Assembly: GCA_040374085.1 (NCBI GenBank)
Contig: JBEIVB010000020.1
Span: 1 to 31,446 of the forward strand
Reading direction: 5' to 3'
DNA from: JBEIVB01 sp040374085
GTDB taxonomy: Bacteria; Bacteroidota; Bacteroidia; UBA4408
DNA: 31,446 bases
The position numbers were made by a program, and so were the translations under genes. The notes beneath the pieces are model-generated. The model did not search any database. It was not told the DNA's origin and saw nothing but the letters and a program-made list of their open reading frames with translations. Every line of letters starts with the position of its first letter. The stretch's first letter is position 1. Positions 17,144 through 23,265 of the stretch are shown piece by piece.

Positions 17144-17621
17144 TGAAAAGGCTTTAAAAAAAGCCCGCGAACACCGGGCCGATACCCTCGCCTTTGTCAA
17201 AAGCCTTAAGCGAACCAAACCCCAACAGCTCGACGAGGCTTTTCATAACGCCCACGAGGAGGTGTTTGCCCAAACCGATTGCCTGGCCTGTGCCAACTGC
17301 TGCAAAACCACCAGCCCCATTTTCCGGGATGTAGACATAGACCGCCTTGCAAAAGCCCTGCGCATGAAACCCTCGGCCTTTAGCGAACGCTACCTGCGCC
17401 TGGACGAAGACGGACATTGGGTGCTGCAACAAAGTCCCTGCGCCTTTTTGCTGCCCGACAACCGCTGCAGCGTGTACGATCACCGACCCGGGGCTTGCCG
17501 CGAATACCCCCACACCAACCGAAAAAAAATGCACCAGCTGCTCACCCTTACTGCGCGCAACGCCGAGGTGTGTCCTGCCGTGTGGCACATCGTGGAAAAA
17601 CTCAAAGAAATCCGCGCTTAA
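17133..17621 (+). CDS. YkgJ family cysteine cluster protein
   Basis: A 162-residue protein of the YkgJ/UPF0153 zinc- or iron-chelating domain family. Cysteines at 50, 53, 56 and 57 (TDCLACANCCKTTSP) and a later set in SPCAFLLPDNRCSVYDHRP and ACREYPHT give the CxxCxxCC...C...C...C pattern of the domain. The function of the family is not firmly known; metal binding is assumed from the cysteines. It overlaps the AtpI-like gene by 11 bases and its stop overlaps that of the convergent glycosyltransferase by four bases. Confidence 0.88.
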   Translation: MDNNEKALKKAREHRADTLAFVKSLKRTKPQQLDEAFHNAHEEVFAQTDCLACANCCKTTSPIFRDVDIDRLAKALRMKPSAFSERYLRLDEDGHWVLQQSPCAFLLPDNRCSVYDHRPGACREYPHTNRKKMHQLLTLTARNAEVCPAVWHIVEKLKEIRA

Positions 17622-18571
17622 TCTTTGCCGCCCTCTTCGGCCACCACATACAAGGGCCGCCCCCGAACATCGGAGTTGATGCGGCTTAAGTACTCGCCCA
17701 TAATGCCCAAACTAAAAAGCTGAACCCCACCCATAAACATGCTGGAAATGATGAGGGATGTCCAACCGGTAATGGCTTGGTTGAGGAAGAAGCGCGAGTA
17801 CAATGCATAGAGGATGATGATGAAGGCCACCACCGAAAAGAAAAAGCCAAGAACCGAGGCCAGTTTCAGTGGAGTATTGGAAAAAGCCGTGATGCCATCG
17901 AAGGCAAAGCGCAGCATTTTGCGGTAGGTGTAGCCGGTTTTTCCGGCATGGCGGGCATCTCGGTCGTAGGTTACCTCGGCAGTTGGAAACCCAAGCCAGG
18001 CAATCTGCCCCCTCAGGAATTTGTGGCGCTCGGGCATGGCCTTTAAGGCTTGCACCACCTGAGCGTCCATCAAGCGAAAATCACCGGTGTCGAGCGGTAT
18101 GTCGATGTGGGTGATGCGCCGCATCAAACGGTAAAACAAAGCTGCGGTGACGCGCTTGGCCCAGGATTCGCCCTTGCGGCGGCGCCTGCGGGCCACCACC
18201 ACTTTGGCTCCGGTCTCATAGGCCCGGTAGAGCTCGGATATCAACTCGGGCGGATCCTGAAGGTCGCCGTCCATTACCACCACCACCTTGCCTCTTGCCG
18301 CATCCAACCCGGCGCTGGTGGCAATCTGGTGCCCAAAGTTTCGGCTGAAACTCCGGTAACGCAGCGCCCCGTCTTCCTTCACCAGCTTGCGCAGCACGGC
18401 CAAACTCCCATCCCGGCTGCCATCGTCCACCATCACCACCTCATAGCTGAGGTCCATCTGAGCAAACACCTTACGCAACCGCTCCAGCATCAACGGAATG
18501 TTGTGCTCCTCATTGAACACCGGAACCACCACCGATACCTCGGGCAAAGAGCCCTGCATCTGCTCATTCAT
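17618..18571 (-). CDS. glycosyltransferase family 2, polyisoprenyl-phosphate glycosyltransferase type (GtrB/DPM1-like)
   Basis: A 317-residue enzyme that likely transfers a sugar from a nucleotide donor to undecaprenyl phosphate. The GT-A domain shows VSVVVPVFNEEHNIPLML, MVDDGSRDGSL, the metal-binding VVMDGDLQDPPELISELYRA and RFLRGQIAWLGF-type positions (here KFLRGQIAWLGFPTAEV). Two C-terminal membrane helices (VLGFFFSVVAFIIILYALYS and SLIISSMFMGGVQLFSLGIM) and the final GEYLSRINSDVRGRPLYVV complete the normal family layout and length. The ATG at 18571 is used, although M5 is possible. Downstream it meets the YkgJ-type gene tail to tail with overlapping stops. Confidence 0.92.
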   Translation of the reverse strand: MNEQMQGSLPEVSVVVPVFNEEHNIPLMLERLRKVFAQMDLSYEVVMVDDGSRDGSLAVLRKLVKEDGALRYRSFSRNFGHQIATSAGLDAARGKVVVVMDGDLQDPPELISELYRAYETGAKVVVARRRRRKGESWAKRVTAALFYRLMRRITHIDIPLDTGDFRLMDAQVVQALKAMPERHKFLRGQIAWLGFPTAEVTYDRDARHAGKTGYTYRKMLRFAFDGITAFSNTPLKLASVLGFFFSVVAFIIILYALYSRFFLNQAITGWTSLIISSMFMGGVQLFSLGIMGEYLSRINSDVRGRPLYVVAEEGGKD

Positions 18572-18593
18572 ATTCCTTGAAATGCTTTACGCT

Positions 18594-18601
18594 TATATTT
18601 G
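18594..18601 (+). promoter_or_regulatory. Bacteroidota -7 element TATATTTG for the lipoprotein at 18618
   Basis: TATATTTG is a perfect TAnnTTTG match 16 bases before the ATG at 18618, giving a leader of about ten bases. It argues against the longer in-frame start at 18498, which would lie inside the divergent glycosyltransferase gene. Confidence 0.6.
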
Positions 18602-18608
18602 GTGCAAA

Positions 18609-18616
18609 CGAAAGTA
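18609..18616 (-). promoter_or_regulatory. weak -7 element TACTTTCG for the GtrB-like glycosyltransferase
   Basis: The minus strand reads TACTTTCG, one base from consensus, 37 bases before the ATG at 18571. It is the best candidate in this short divergent spacer, but no TTG supports it. Confidence 0.3.
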
Positions 18617-18617
18617 C

Positions 18618-19145
18618 ATGAAAAAGCGCATTGGGGTGTTGGGCAGCCTGGCCATACTGTGGGGCTGTGCCCAAGAACCCTCCACCGGATTGCCTCAAAC
18701 CCGCACCTACCGGCAATCGTTTGAACCCGACCAGTTCTGGATCAACATGAAAACGGCCAAAGCAGTTCCCGGTGCCCACAGCGGATCCTGGGCAGCCTCG
18801 CTCGACTCGAGCGTGGAGTATGGCCCCGGTTTAGAAGAGCGCCTGGCCGACCTGGCCACCACCGCCCCAAAAGAGGTAACCGTAAAGGCCTGGCTGAAGC
18901 TGAAAATTCCGCCCCAAAAGCTAACTCTGGTGGTGGCGGTAGACGATGTGCCCAACCAAGAATCGCGCTTTTGGTCGGGAACACCCATCAATAAAATCAT
19001 ACAGGAAACCGAGGTGTGGAAAGAGCTTTCCATTACCATTCCCCTTAAAGGAAGCTTCAACGCCAACGATCACCTCAAAGTGTATTTCTGGAACGAGGCC
19101 CGAGAAAAAGTCCTGATCGACGATTTCTCCGTTTCATTGAAATAA
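18618..19145 (+). CDS. lipoprotein with probable carbohydrate-binding-like beta-sandwich
   Basis: A 175-residue protein of unknown function. The signal peptide ends in the lipobox ILWGC, placing the lipidated cysteine near residue 17. From about residue 38 the sequence looks like one jelly-roll module of the kind used for carbohydrate binding: HSGSWAASLDSSVEYGPGL, then VTVKAWLKLK, KLTLVVAVDDVPNQ, VWKELSITIPL, HLKVYFWNEAREKVLIDDF and a terminal SVSLK strand. This order recurs in the C-terminal region of the membrane protein at 12439. The ATG at 18618 is supported by the promoter at 18594. The gene is monocistronic and stops 4 bases from the end of a candidate minus-strand RNA. Confidence 0.75.
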   Translation: MKKRIGVLGSLAILWGCAQEPSTGLPQTRTYRQSFEPDQFWINMKTAKAVPGAHSGSWAASLDSSVEYGPGLEERLADLATTAPKEVTVKAWLKLKIPPQKLTLVVAVDDVPNQESRFWSGTPINKIIQETEVWKELSITIPLKGSFNANDHLKVYFWNEAREKVLIDDFSVSLK

Positions 19146-19148
19146 CTC

Positions 19149-19179
19149 AAAAAAAATAAAGAGAGGACAAGGCCTCTCT
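19149..19179 (-). terminator. intrinsic terminator of a minus-strand transcript
   Basis: On the minus strand AGAGAGG pairs with CCTCTCT (plus positions 19160-19166 and 19173-19179) around a 6-base loop, followed by TTTATTTTTTTT. On the plus strand the hairpin has no T-run, so it ends a minus-strand transcript, not the lipoprotein gene. Confidence 0.82.
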
Positions 19180-19346
19180 CTATAACCAAACACAATCAAG
19201 GTTCCTCCAAACCACAAATTGTTTCTTTACCTGAAACCAGAACGCAACACATGAGGGTTATGGTTTACTTGCGGTGTATGTTTCTTCTGTTTCCTGCGCC
19301 CAATGAGGGCCACAGCGATTATAACAGGAAGGTGCTTTTTTGAAAT
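19149..19346 (-). ncRNA. candidate small RNA, about 195 nt, family not identified
   Basis: A perfect -7 box (TACCTTTG, minus strand, 19353-19360) and a strong intrinsic terminator (19149-19179) bracket about 195 bases that contain no credible reading frame; the longest ATG frame is 18 codons. The predicted transcript holds several local stems. One is UUCCUG with CAGGAA enclosing GCCC/GGGC. Another is ACAAU with AUUGU enclosing GGUU/AACC. CUG/CAG closes a small hairpin, and AUAACC can pair with GGUUAU near the 3' end. It lies between two convergent or distant genes as a free-standing unit. A 6S-type RNA, a regulatory RNA, or an unannotated housekeeping RNA are all possible. The call rests on promoter, terminator and structure, not on homology. 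Confidence 0.5.
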
Positions 19347-19352
19347 CGGCCG

Positions 19353-19360
19353 CAAAGGTA
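19353..19360 (-). promoter_or_regulatory. -7 element TACCTTTG of the candidate small RNA
   Basis: A perfect TAnnTTTG match on the minus strand, preceded by a strongly A/T-rich tract (19361-19400) that could act as an UP-like element. No minus-strand protein gene lies downstream of it before the terminator at 19149. Confidence 0.6.
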
Positions 19361-19441
19361 AATATATTTTATTAAAAACTATATAATGATTGTTAATTTA
19401 TTTGATGCCCCTGCGTTTTTCTTTTGAAAAAACCCACAACC

Positions 19442-19466
19442 ATCATAATAGGATATGGATTATGAT
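19442..19466. repeat. inverted repeat ATCATAAT/ATTATGAT in the spacer
   Basis: ATCATAAT (19442-19449) and ATTATGAT (19459-19466) form perfect 8-bp arms around 9 bases. It lies 37 bases beyond the paaD stop and is followed on the minus strand, after 10 bases, by six T residues. It may be a weak terminator for paaD or a protein-binding site. Nothing else is seen between 19361 and 19502. Confidence 0.35.
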
Positions 19467-19502
19467 AAGGCCTAATCACACCCGCAAAAAGAAAGGAAGT
19501 GT

Positions 19503-20012
19503 TTACAAGCACTTGAAATAATCAAAGGGCTCGAGGCATTGGTTGCACTGATACAGTGCTTTGCACGCCGTAGAGCCAAACTGGCTTACCATACGGGTAT
19601 CCTTAGAGGCGCAACGCGGACAGGCCACCTCGGGGTCGTCTAACCCCAACAAACCGCGCTTGCTAGCGCTGCTGCCCACCGGCGGAGCAATGCCATAAGC
19701 CCGGAGCTTCTCCATAGCATCGGAAGGAATCCAGTCGGTGGTCCAGGCTGGAGCATAGCGGGTGTGCATCTCCACGGGACCAAAGCCTGCAGCCTCCAGG
19801 TGCTCGCGCACGCTTTTCTCCATAGCCCCCATAGCCGGGCAACCGCTGTAGGTGGGCGTCATCACCACACGCGTGCCTCCCTGCTCCAACACTACAGCCT
19901 CGCGCACCACGCCCAGATCGAGGATGCTGAGCACCGGAATCTCCGGATCGGGAATGTGCGCCAACACGGGCCGTATGCGGGCATCGATGTGCGGAAGATC
20001 CACTTGTTTCAT
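19503..20012 (-). CDS. paaD: 1,2-phenylacetyl-CoA epoxidase subunit PaaD-like protein
   Basis: A 169-residue PaaD-type protein. The N-terminal MIP18/DUF59 domain shows HIPDPEIPVLSILDLGVVRE and the conserved cysteine C58 in TYSGCPAMGAME. The C-terminus is a zinc-ribbon-like region with six cysteines (131, 134, 150, 156, 159, 168), including CPRCASKD and the family-typical FGSTACKALYQC and EPFDYFK. PaaD is needed for a working PaaABCE phenylacetyl-CoA epoxidase, probably as an iron-sulfur maturation factor. Here no paaA, B, C or E is adjacent; it stands alone, divergent from sufE. The promoter lies 4 bases before the ATG. A broader Fe-S maturation role is possible but is inference. Confidence 0.87.
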   Translation of the reverse strand: MKQVDLPHIDARIRPVLAHIPDPEIPVLSILDLGVVREAVVLEQGGTRVVMTPTYSGCPAMGAMEKSVREHLEAAGFGPVEMHTRYAPAWTTDWIPSDAMEKLRAYGIAPPVGSSASKRGLLGLDDPEVACPRCASKDTRMVSQFGSTACKALYQCNQCLEPFDYFKCL

Positions 20013-20016
20013 GCCG

Positions 20017-20024
20017 CAAAGATA
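20017..20024 (-). promoter_or_regulatory. Bacteroidota -7 element TATCTTTG abutting paaD
   Basis: A perfect match on the minus strand that ends 4 bases before the ATG at 20012, again implying a leaderless message. It lies 83 bases from the oppositely directed sufE promoter. Confidence 0.65.
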
Positions 20025-20107
20025 GGCCGGTTAACGGGCCGAAAAGAAATGCAAAAAAAGGCAGATTCAACCCCAACCGCCAAACGCGGCAAGGCCCGCT
20101 TTTGCCC

Positions 20108-20115
20108 TACCTTTG
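20108..20115 (+). promoter_or_regulatory. Bacteroidota -7 element TACCTTTG for sufE
   Basis: A perfect TAnnTTTG match 8 bases before the ATG at 20124. It decides the sufE start against the much longer open frame that runs back to 19764 through paaD. Confidence 0.65.
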
Positions 20116-20123
20116 TGCCCATC

Positions 20124-20567
20124 ATGGAACCAACACCGGACATTGCTCAAGCCGAAGCCGATATTGTAGAAGAGTTTGCCTTCTTCGATTCGTGGATGGA
20201 CAAGTATGAGCACATCATCGAAATGGGCAAATCCTTGCCTCCTATGGATCCATCCCTCAAAACCGAAGAGCGCCTCATCAAAGGCTGCCAGAGCCGCGTG
20301 TGGCTTGCCTCTTCCCTCACACCCCAAGGCATGCACTTCGAGGCAGACAGCGACGCCATCATCACCAAAGGCATCATAGCCCTCATCATCCGCGTGCTTG
20401 AGAACCAACCTCCTGCCAACGTAGTACAAGCCCCCCTGCAATTCATACAAGCCATTGGCCTGCAAGAAAACCTCTCTCCCACCCGCGCCAACGGACTGCT
20501 CTCTATGATCAAACAAATCAAACTCGATGCCTTTGCCCTGCAAAGCGCCGCCTCATCCAACGATTAA
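20124..20567 (+). CDS. sufE: SufE family sulfur acceptor protein
   Basis: A 147-residue SufE that takes persulfide sulfur from the cysteine desulfurase SufS and passes it to the SUF scaffold for iron-sulfur cluster building. The acceptor cysteine is C55 in IKGCQSRVWL, and the framing motifs WMDKYEHIIEMGKSLPP, TKGIIALIIRVL and GLQENLSPTRANGLLSMI are all standard. Length matches the family. It leads a four-gene plus-strand operon, with a gap of 6 bases to the DUF59 gene. sufS and sufBCD are not within the window. Confidence 0.94.
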   Translation: MEPTPDIAQAEADIVEEFAFFDSWMDKYEHIIEMGKSLPPMDPSLKTEERLIKGCQSRVWLASSLTPQGMHFEADSDAIITKGIIALIIRVLENQPPANVVQAPLQFIQAIGLQENLSPTRANGLLSMIKQIKLDAFALQSAASSND

Positions 20568-20573
20568 TACACC

Positions 20574-20903
20574 ATGCCCGCCATCATCCGCACCGAAAAC
20601 CACGACCTCACCAACCTCGTAATCGAGGCCCTCAAAACCTGCTACGACCCCGAGATTCCGGTCGACATCTGGGAGCTGGGCCTGATCTACGAGGTAAACA
20701 TCAACGAAAAGAATGAGGTGCACATCATGATGACCCTCACCTCTCCATCGTGCCCTGTGGCCGAAACCCTTCCACCCGAAACCGAGCAAAAGGTGCGCGA
20801 GGTGCCCGGCGTTGCAGAGGCCAAGGTGGAAATCACCTTTGAACCGCCCTGGGAAAAAAGCATGATGAGCGAAGTGGCTCAGCTCGAACTGGGCTTTATG
20901 TAA
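20574..20903 (+). CDS. SUF-system-associated iron-sulfur assembly protein (DUF59/MIP18 family)
   Basis: A 109-residue single-domain DUF59 protein of the SUF-associated group, thought to help mature iron-sulfur proteins. Visible motifs are TCYDPEIPVDIWELGLIYEV, the conserved cysteine C60 in LTSPSCPVAE, and ITFEPPWEKSMMSE near the end. It is spaced 6 bases from sufE and 12 from DUF2480, in the order common in Bacteroidota. It is related by domain to the neighbouring PaaD protein but lacks the C-terminal zinc ribbon. Confidence 0.9.
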   Translation: MPAIIRTENHDLTNLVIEALKTCYDPEIPVDIWELGLIYEVNINEKNEVHIMMTLTSPSCPVAETLPPETEQKVREVPGVAEAKVEITFEPPWEKSMMSEVAQLELGFM

Positions 20904-20915
20904 TCTCCTGTTGAA

Positions 20916-21470
20916 ATGGACGCATCCGACAAGATTCAGAACCGGGTGGCCAACAGCGGCCTCATTTCCCTCGACCTAGAAGAGCACTTCCCGGCCGGCA
21001 ACCGAGTGGGGTTCGATCTTGCACCACTGCTCTTTCAGGGACTTATGCTGAAAGAAGCCGACTTCCGCAGTGCCTTGCGCACCCTGGATTGGGGCCCCTA
21101 CCGCGGAGCCCACGTGTTTTTGTTCTGCAGCACCGACGCCATAATACCTACCTGGGCCTGGATGCTGCTTGCCTTGCACCTCGAGCCTGTGGCCGCCACG
21201 GTGGTGATGGGAACCGAATCTGACCTAAACCGGATCCTCTGGCAAAAAACCATAGATGCCCTGCCCCTCGAGCCCTACCGCGATGCGCGCGTGGTGGTAA
21301 AAGGCTGCAGCCACCTGCCCGTGCCCGATGCCGCCTTTGTGCAGCTCAGCACCCGCCTGGGCCCTGTGGTGAAAAGCCTCATGTTTGGCGAGCCCTGCAG
21401 CACGGTTCCCCTGCTCAAGCGCAAGCCCGATGCCAAAGGGCAATCTACGGGGCAATCCGAAACGGCATGA
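20916..21470 (+). CDS. DUF2480 family protein
   Basis: A 184-residue protein of the Bacteroidota-restricted DUF2480 family, function unknown. Recognisable parts are NSGLISLDLEEHFP, a LKEADFRSALRTLDWGPYRG segment and FLFCSTDAIIPTWAWMLLA. The gene regularly follows sufE and the DUF59 gene in this phylum, which suggests a link to iron-sulfur assembly, but no motif reveals an activity. Its tail (KPDAKGQSTGQSETA) is low in complexity. It overlaps the next gene's start by four bases. Confidence 0.85.
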   Translation: MDASDKIQNRVANSGLISLDLEEHFPAGNRVGFDLAPLLFQGLMLKEADFRSALRTLDWGPYRGAHVFLFCSTDAIIPTWAWMLLALHLEPVAATVVMGTESDLNRILWQKTIDALPLEPYRDARVVVKGCSHLPVPDAAFVQLSTRLGPVVKSLMFGEPCSTVPLLKRKPDAKGQSTGQSETA

Positions 21471-22645
21471 TGCCCTTTCTTTCGGAACCCGCTGTGCTGG
21501 CCGGTTTGGGACTGGTTTTAGCCACCCTGATTGCGGTAATTTTATATGCCATACGCATAAAAAGCCTGTTGGGTGCATTTCCTGCCTTGGAAAAGACCCA
21601 TGCCTTGCCTCCACATCATCTGCCCAAAGTAGTGGTGCACGTTAGCCTGCACAACCAGGCCCACACCCTGCCGGCATTCCTGCACTCCATACGCCAACAA
21701 CTTTATCCACCCGGTAGCGTAACTTGGTGGTTTACCAACGACGCCTCCACCGATGAAGGATCGGAAATGCTGAAACGCTTTGCCCAAGAAAATCGAGATT
21801 TGGATGTGCACATGTTTCATAACACCAAACAAATGGGCAAAAAAGCCAATCTGCTGGCAGCCATTGCCCGATGCACCGAGCCCATCATGCTCCTCACCGA
21901 TGCCGATGTGGTGCTGCCTCCGGTTTGGTTGGCCGCTATGGTTTCTCGCCTCCAAAACCCCGGGTGCGCGCTGGTGGTGGGTCCTGTGGCCCAAAACCTG
22001 GGGTCCCACACAGGATTGGATGGCTTTCAGGAGGTGGAGTATGCTTGCCTCAGCGCCATTACCCTGGCCTCGGCCAATGCGGGCAATCCCCTCATGGCCA
22101 GCGCCTGCTCCATGGCGTTTAAACCCGCCTGCCTGCCCCAAGGAGAAGAATGGATGCACCGCGAGTGGAGCTCGGGCGACGATGTGTTTCTGTTGCACGC
22201 CATGGTGCAGCAGCACGGTGCCCAAGCGGTTTGTGCAGCAGTTGATGCCCAAGCCACGGTATGCACCCAGCCGGCTCCATCGTTCGTTGCCTACCTGAAA
22301 CAGCGCGTGCGCTGGGCCGGAAAATCTAAGGCCTATCCGGCCCAAGCCACTGCCCGGTTCGCTGCACTGGTTTGGAGCGTGCATGCCCTCATGGCCATTT
22401 GCTTTTTATTATTTCCCAAGCCCGCCCTGGCCGCCCTGGCCATAAAAATAGCCTCCGATTATGCGCTGTTCTCACAAGTAGGAACCCGGCTCGGCGCCAC
22501 CCCGCAACCCTTTTGGCGATGCGCCACCTACTCAGCCCTTCAGGTGCCCCTCTACACCCTGGTTGGAATCGCCGCCCTGCTCGCACCAAAACAAAACAAG
22601 GGCTGGACACCACATCAAGCCACACGCCCCCACCAATCAGCATAG
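21467..22645 (+). CDS. membrane-anchored glycosyltransferase family 2 protein
   Basis: A 392-residue processive-type GT2. One N-terminal membrane helix (residues 10-30) precedes the GT-A domain, which has VVVHVSLHNQAHTLPAFL, TNDASTDEGSEML, the DxD in LLTDADVVLPP and the catalytic/acceptor region ending QRVRW, the QxxRW motif of chitin- and hyaluronan-synthase-like enzymes. Two or three further hydrophobic helices follow (residues 300-375). It likely builds or extends a surface polysaccharide. It starts in the stop of DUF2480 (ATGA), so it is transcribed with the SUF genes. That partnership looks opportunistic and not functional. Confidence 0.88.
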   Translation: MMPFLSEPAVLAGLGLVLATLIAVILYAIRIKSLLGAFPALEKTHALPPHHLPKVVVHVSLHNQAHTLPAFLHSIRQQLYPPGSVTWWFTNDASTDEGSEMLKRFAQENRDLDVHMFHNTKQMGKKANLLAAIARCTEPIMLLTDADVVLPPVWLAAMVSRLQNPGCALVVGPVAQNLGSHTGLDGFQEVEYACLSAITLASANAGNPLMASACSMAFKPACLPQGEEWMHREWSSGDDVFLLHAMVQQHGAQAVCAAVDAQATVCTQPAPSFVAYLKQRVRWAGKSKAYPAQATARFAALVWSVHALMAICFLLFPKPALAALAIKIASDYALFSQVGTRLGATPQPFWRCATYSALQVPLYTLVGIAALLAPKQNKGWTPHQATRPHQSA

Positions 22646-22773
22646 GTTGCTGCTGCGCCCTGGTCTACTTCCCACTCACGCGCATCCATCGGAACACGCT
22701 ACCCATCAACCTTTCCATTAAGCCCTGTTTGCACAAGAGATTTCTGTAAAAAGTCAGTGTAAGAGATCTGTGT

Positions 22774-22931
22774 AAAGCGAAGCACAACTTCGGGCTTACA
22801 ACCTTTTTTGAGTCACTCGCCCTACTCAGTTCAACCACCTTTCAGTTCAACACCCTCATCTGGTAAATCTGGTAAAAGCGAAGTTGTACTTCGCTTTCCC
22901 AACCAAGCCGAACGCCAAAATCGAGGTACGG
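22774..22931. repeat. repeat copy 1: about 155-bp unit with inverted palindromes
   Basis: Copy 1 of a direct repeat. It opens with an imperfect palindrome (AAGCGAAG CACAA CTTCGGGCTT, 22775-22796) and holds a perfect one (AAAGCGAAG TTGTA CTTCGCTTT, 22875-22897), then continues to a shared GAGGTACGG. Relative to copy 2 it carries an extra ten bases where TCTGGTAAA is repeated in tandem (near 22859-22877). The rest of 22646-22773 shows no gene, promoter or terminator. Confidence 0.85.
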
Positions 22932-22979
22932 ACTGCCTTGCCCTATCCAATGTTCGAAGACCGCGCCACTCGGCAGCCT

Positions 22980-23129
22980 AAAGCCCGAAGTACAACTTCG
23001 GGCTTACAACCTTTTTTTGAGTCACTCGGCCTACTCAGTTCAACCACCTTTCGGTTCAACCCTCATCTGGTAAAAGCGAAGTTGTACTTCGCTTTCCCAG
23101 CCAAGCCGACCGCCAAAATCGAGGTACGG
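22980..23129. repeat. repeat copy 2: about 150-bp unit with inverted palindromes
   Basis: Copy 2, starting 48 bases after copy 1. It has a perfect 10-bp-arm palindrome (AAGCCCGAAG TACAA CTTCGGGCTT, 22981-23005) and a 9-bp-arm palindrome (AAAGCGAAG TTGTA CTTCGCTTT, 23073-23095). The two cores, CGAAGTACAACTTCG and CGAAGTTGTACTTCG, are reverse complements, so the unit is bounded by the same element in opposite orientations, as in bacterial REP/BIME repeats. It lies upstream of the ATP synthase promoter. Confidence 0.85.
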
Positions 23130-23197
23130 CCCACCCTGTCCTATTTAAAGGTTGTGCTTCAGCACCAAAAGGCCTGCGCAGATGCCCGCCCAACCCA

Positions 23198-23227
23198 TTG
23201 CAATCCTCATAAGGTTTTCTACCTTTG
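23198..23227 (+). promoter_or_regulatory. promoter of the ATP synthase operon
   Basis: TTG (23198-23200), exactly 19 bases, then TACCTTTG (23220-23227) is the full Bacteroidota consensus, the best promoter in the window. The predicted start is about 30 bases before the atpB ATG at 23266. Confidence 0.82.
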
Positions 23228-23265
23228 CGGCCGATTTTGAATCGGAACCCTTCTAAGGTCCATCC

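Noticed and set aside
19227..19352. Arg/Lys-rich open frame without ATG, and an 18-codon ATG frame, inside the candidate small RNA.
   Set aside because: The longer frame has no usable start after the predicted transcription start and the 18-codon frame lacks any support, so a protein-coding reading was not preferred.
21542..22384. 280-codon minus-strand open frame opposite the GT2 gene at 21467.
   Set aside because: The GT2 motifs (DxD, QxxRW) are on the plus strand; the antisense frame lacks a promoter or domain.
22884..23240. Open frame of 118 codons through the repeat block upstream of atpB.
   Set aside because: It contains near-identical peptide stretches only because it reads both repeat copies, runs through palindromes, ends at the atpB promoter and has no start signal or domain.
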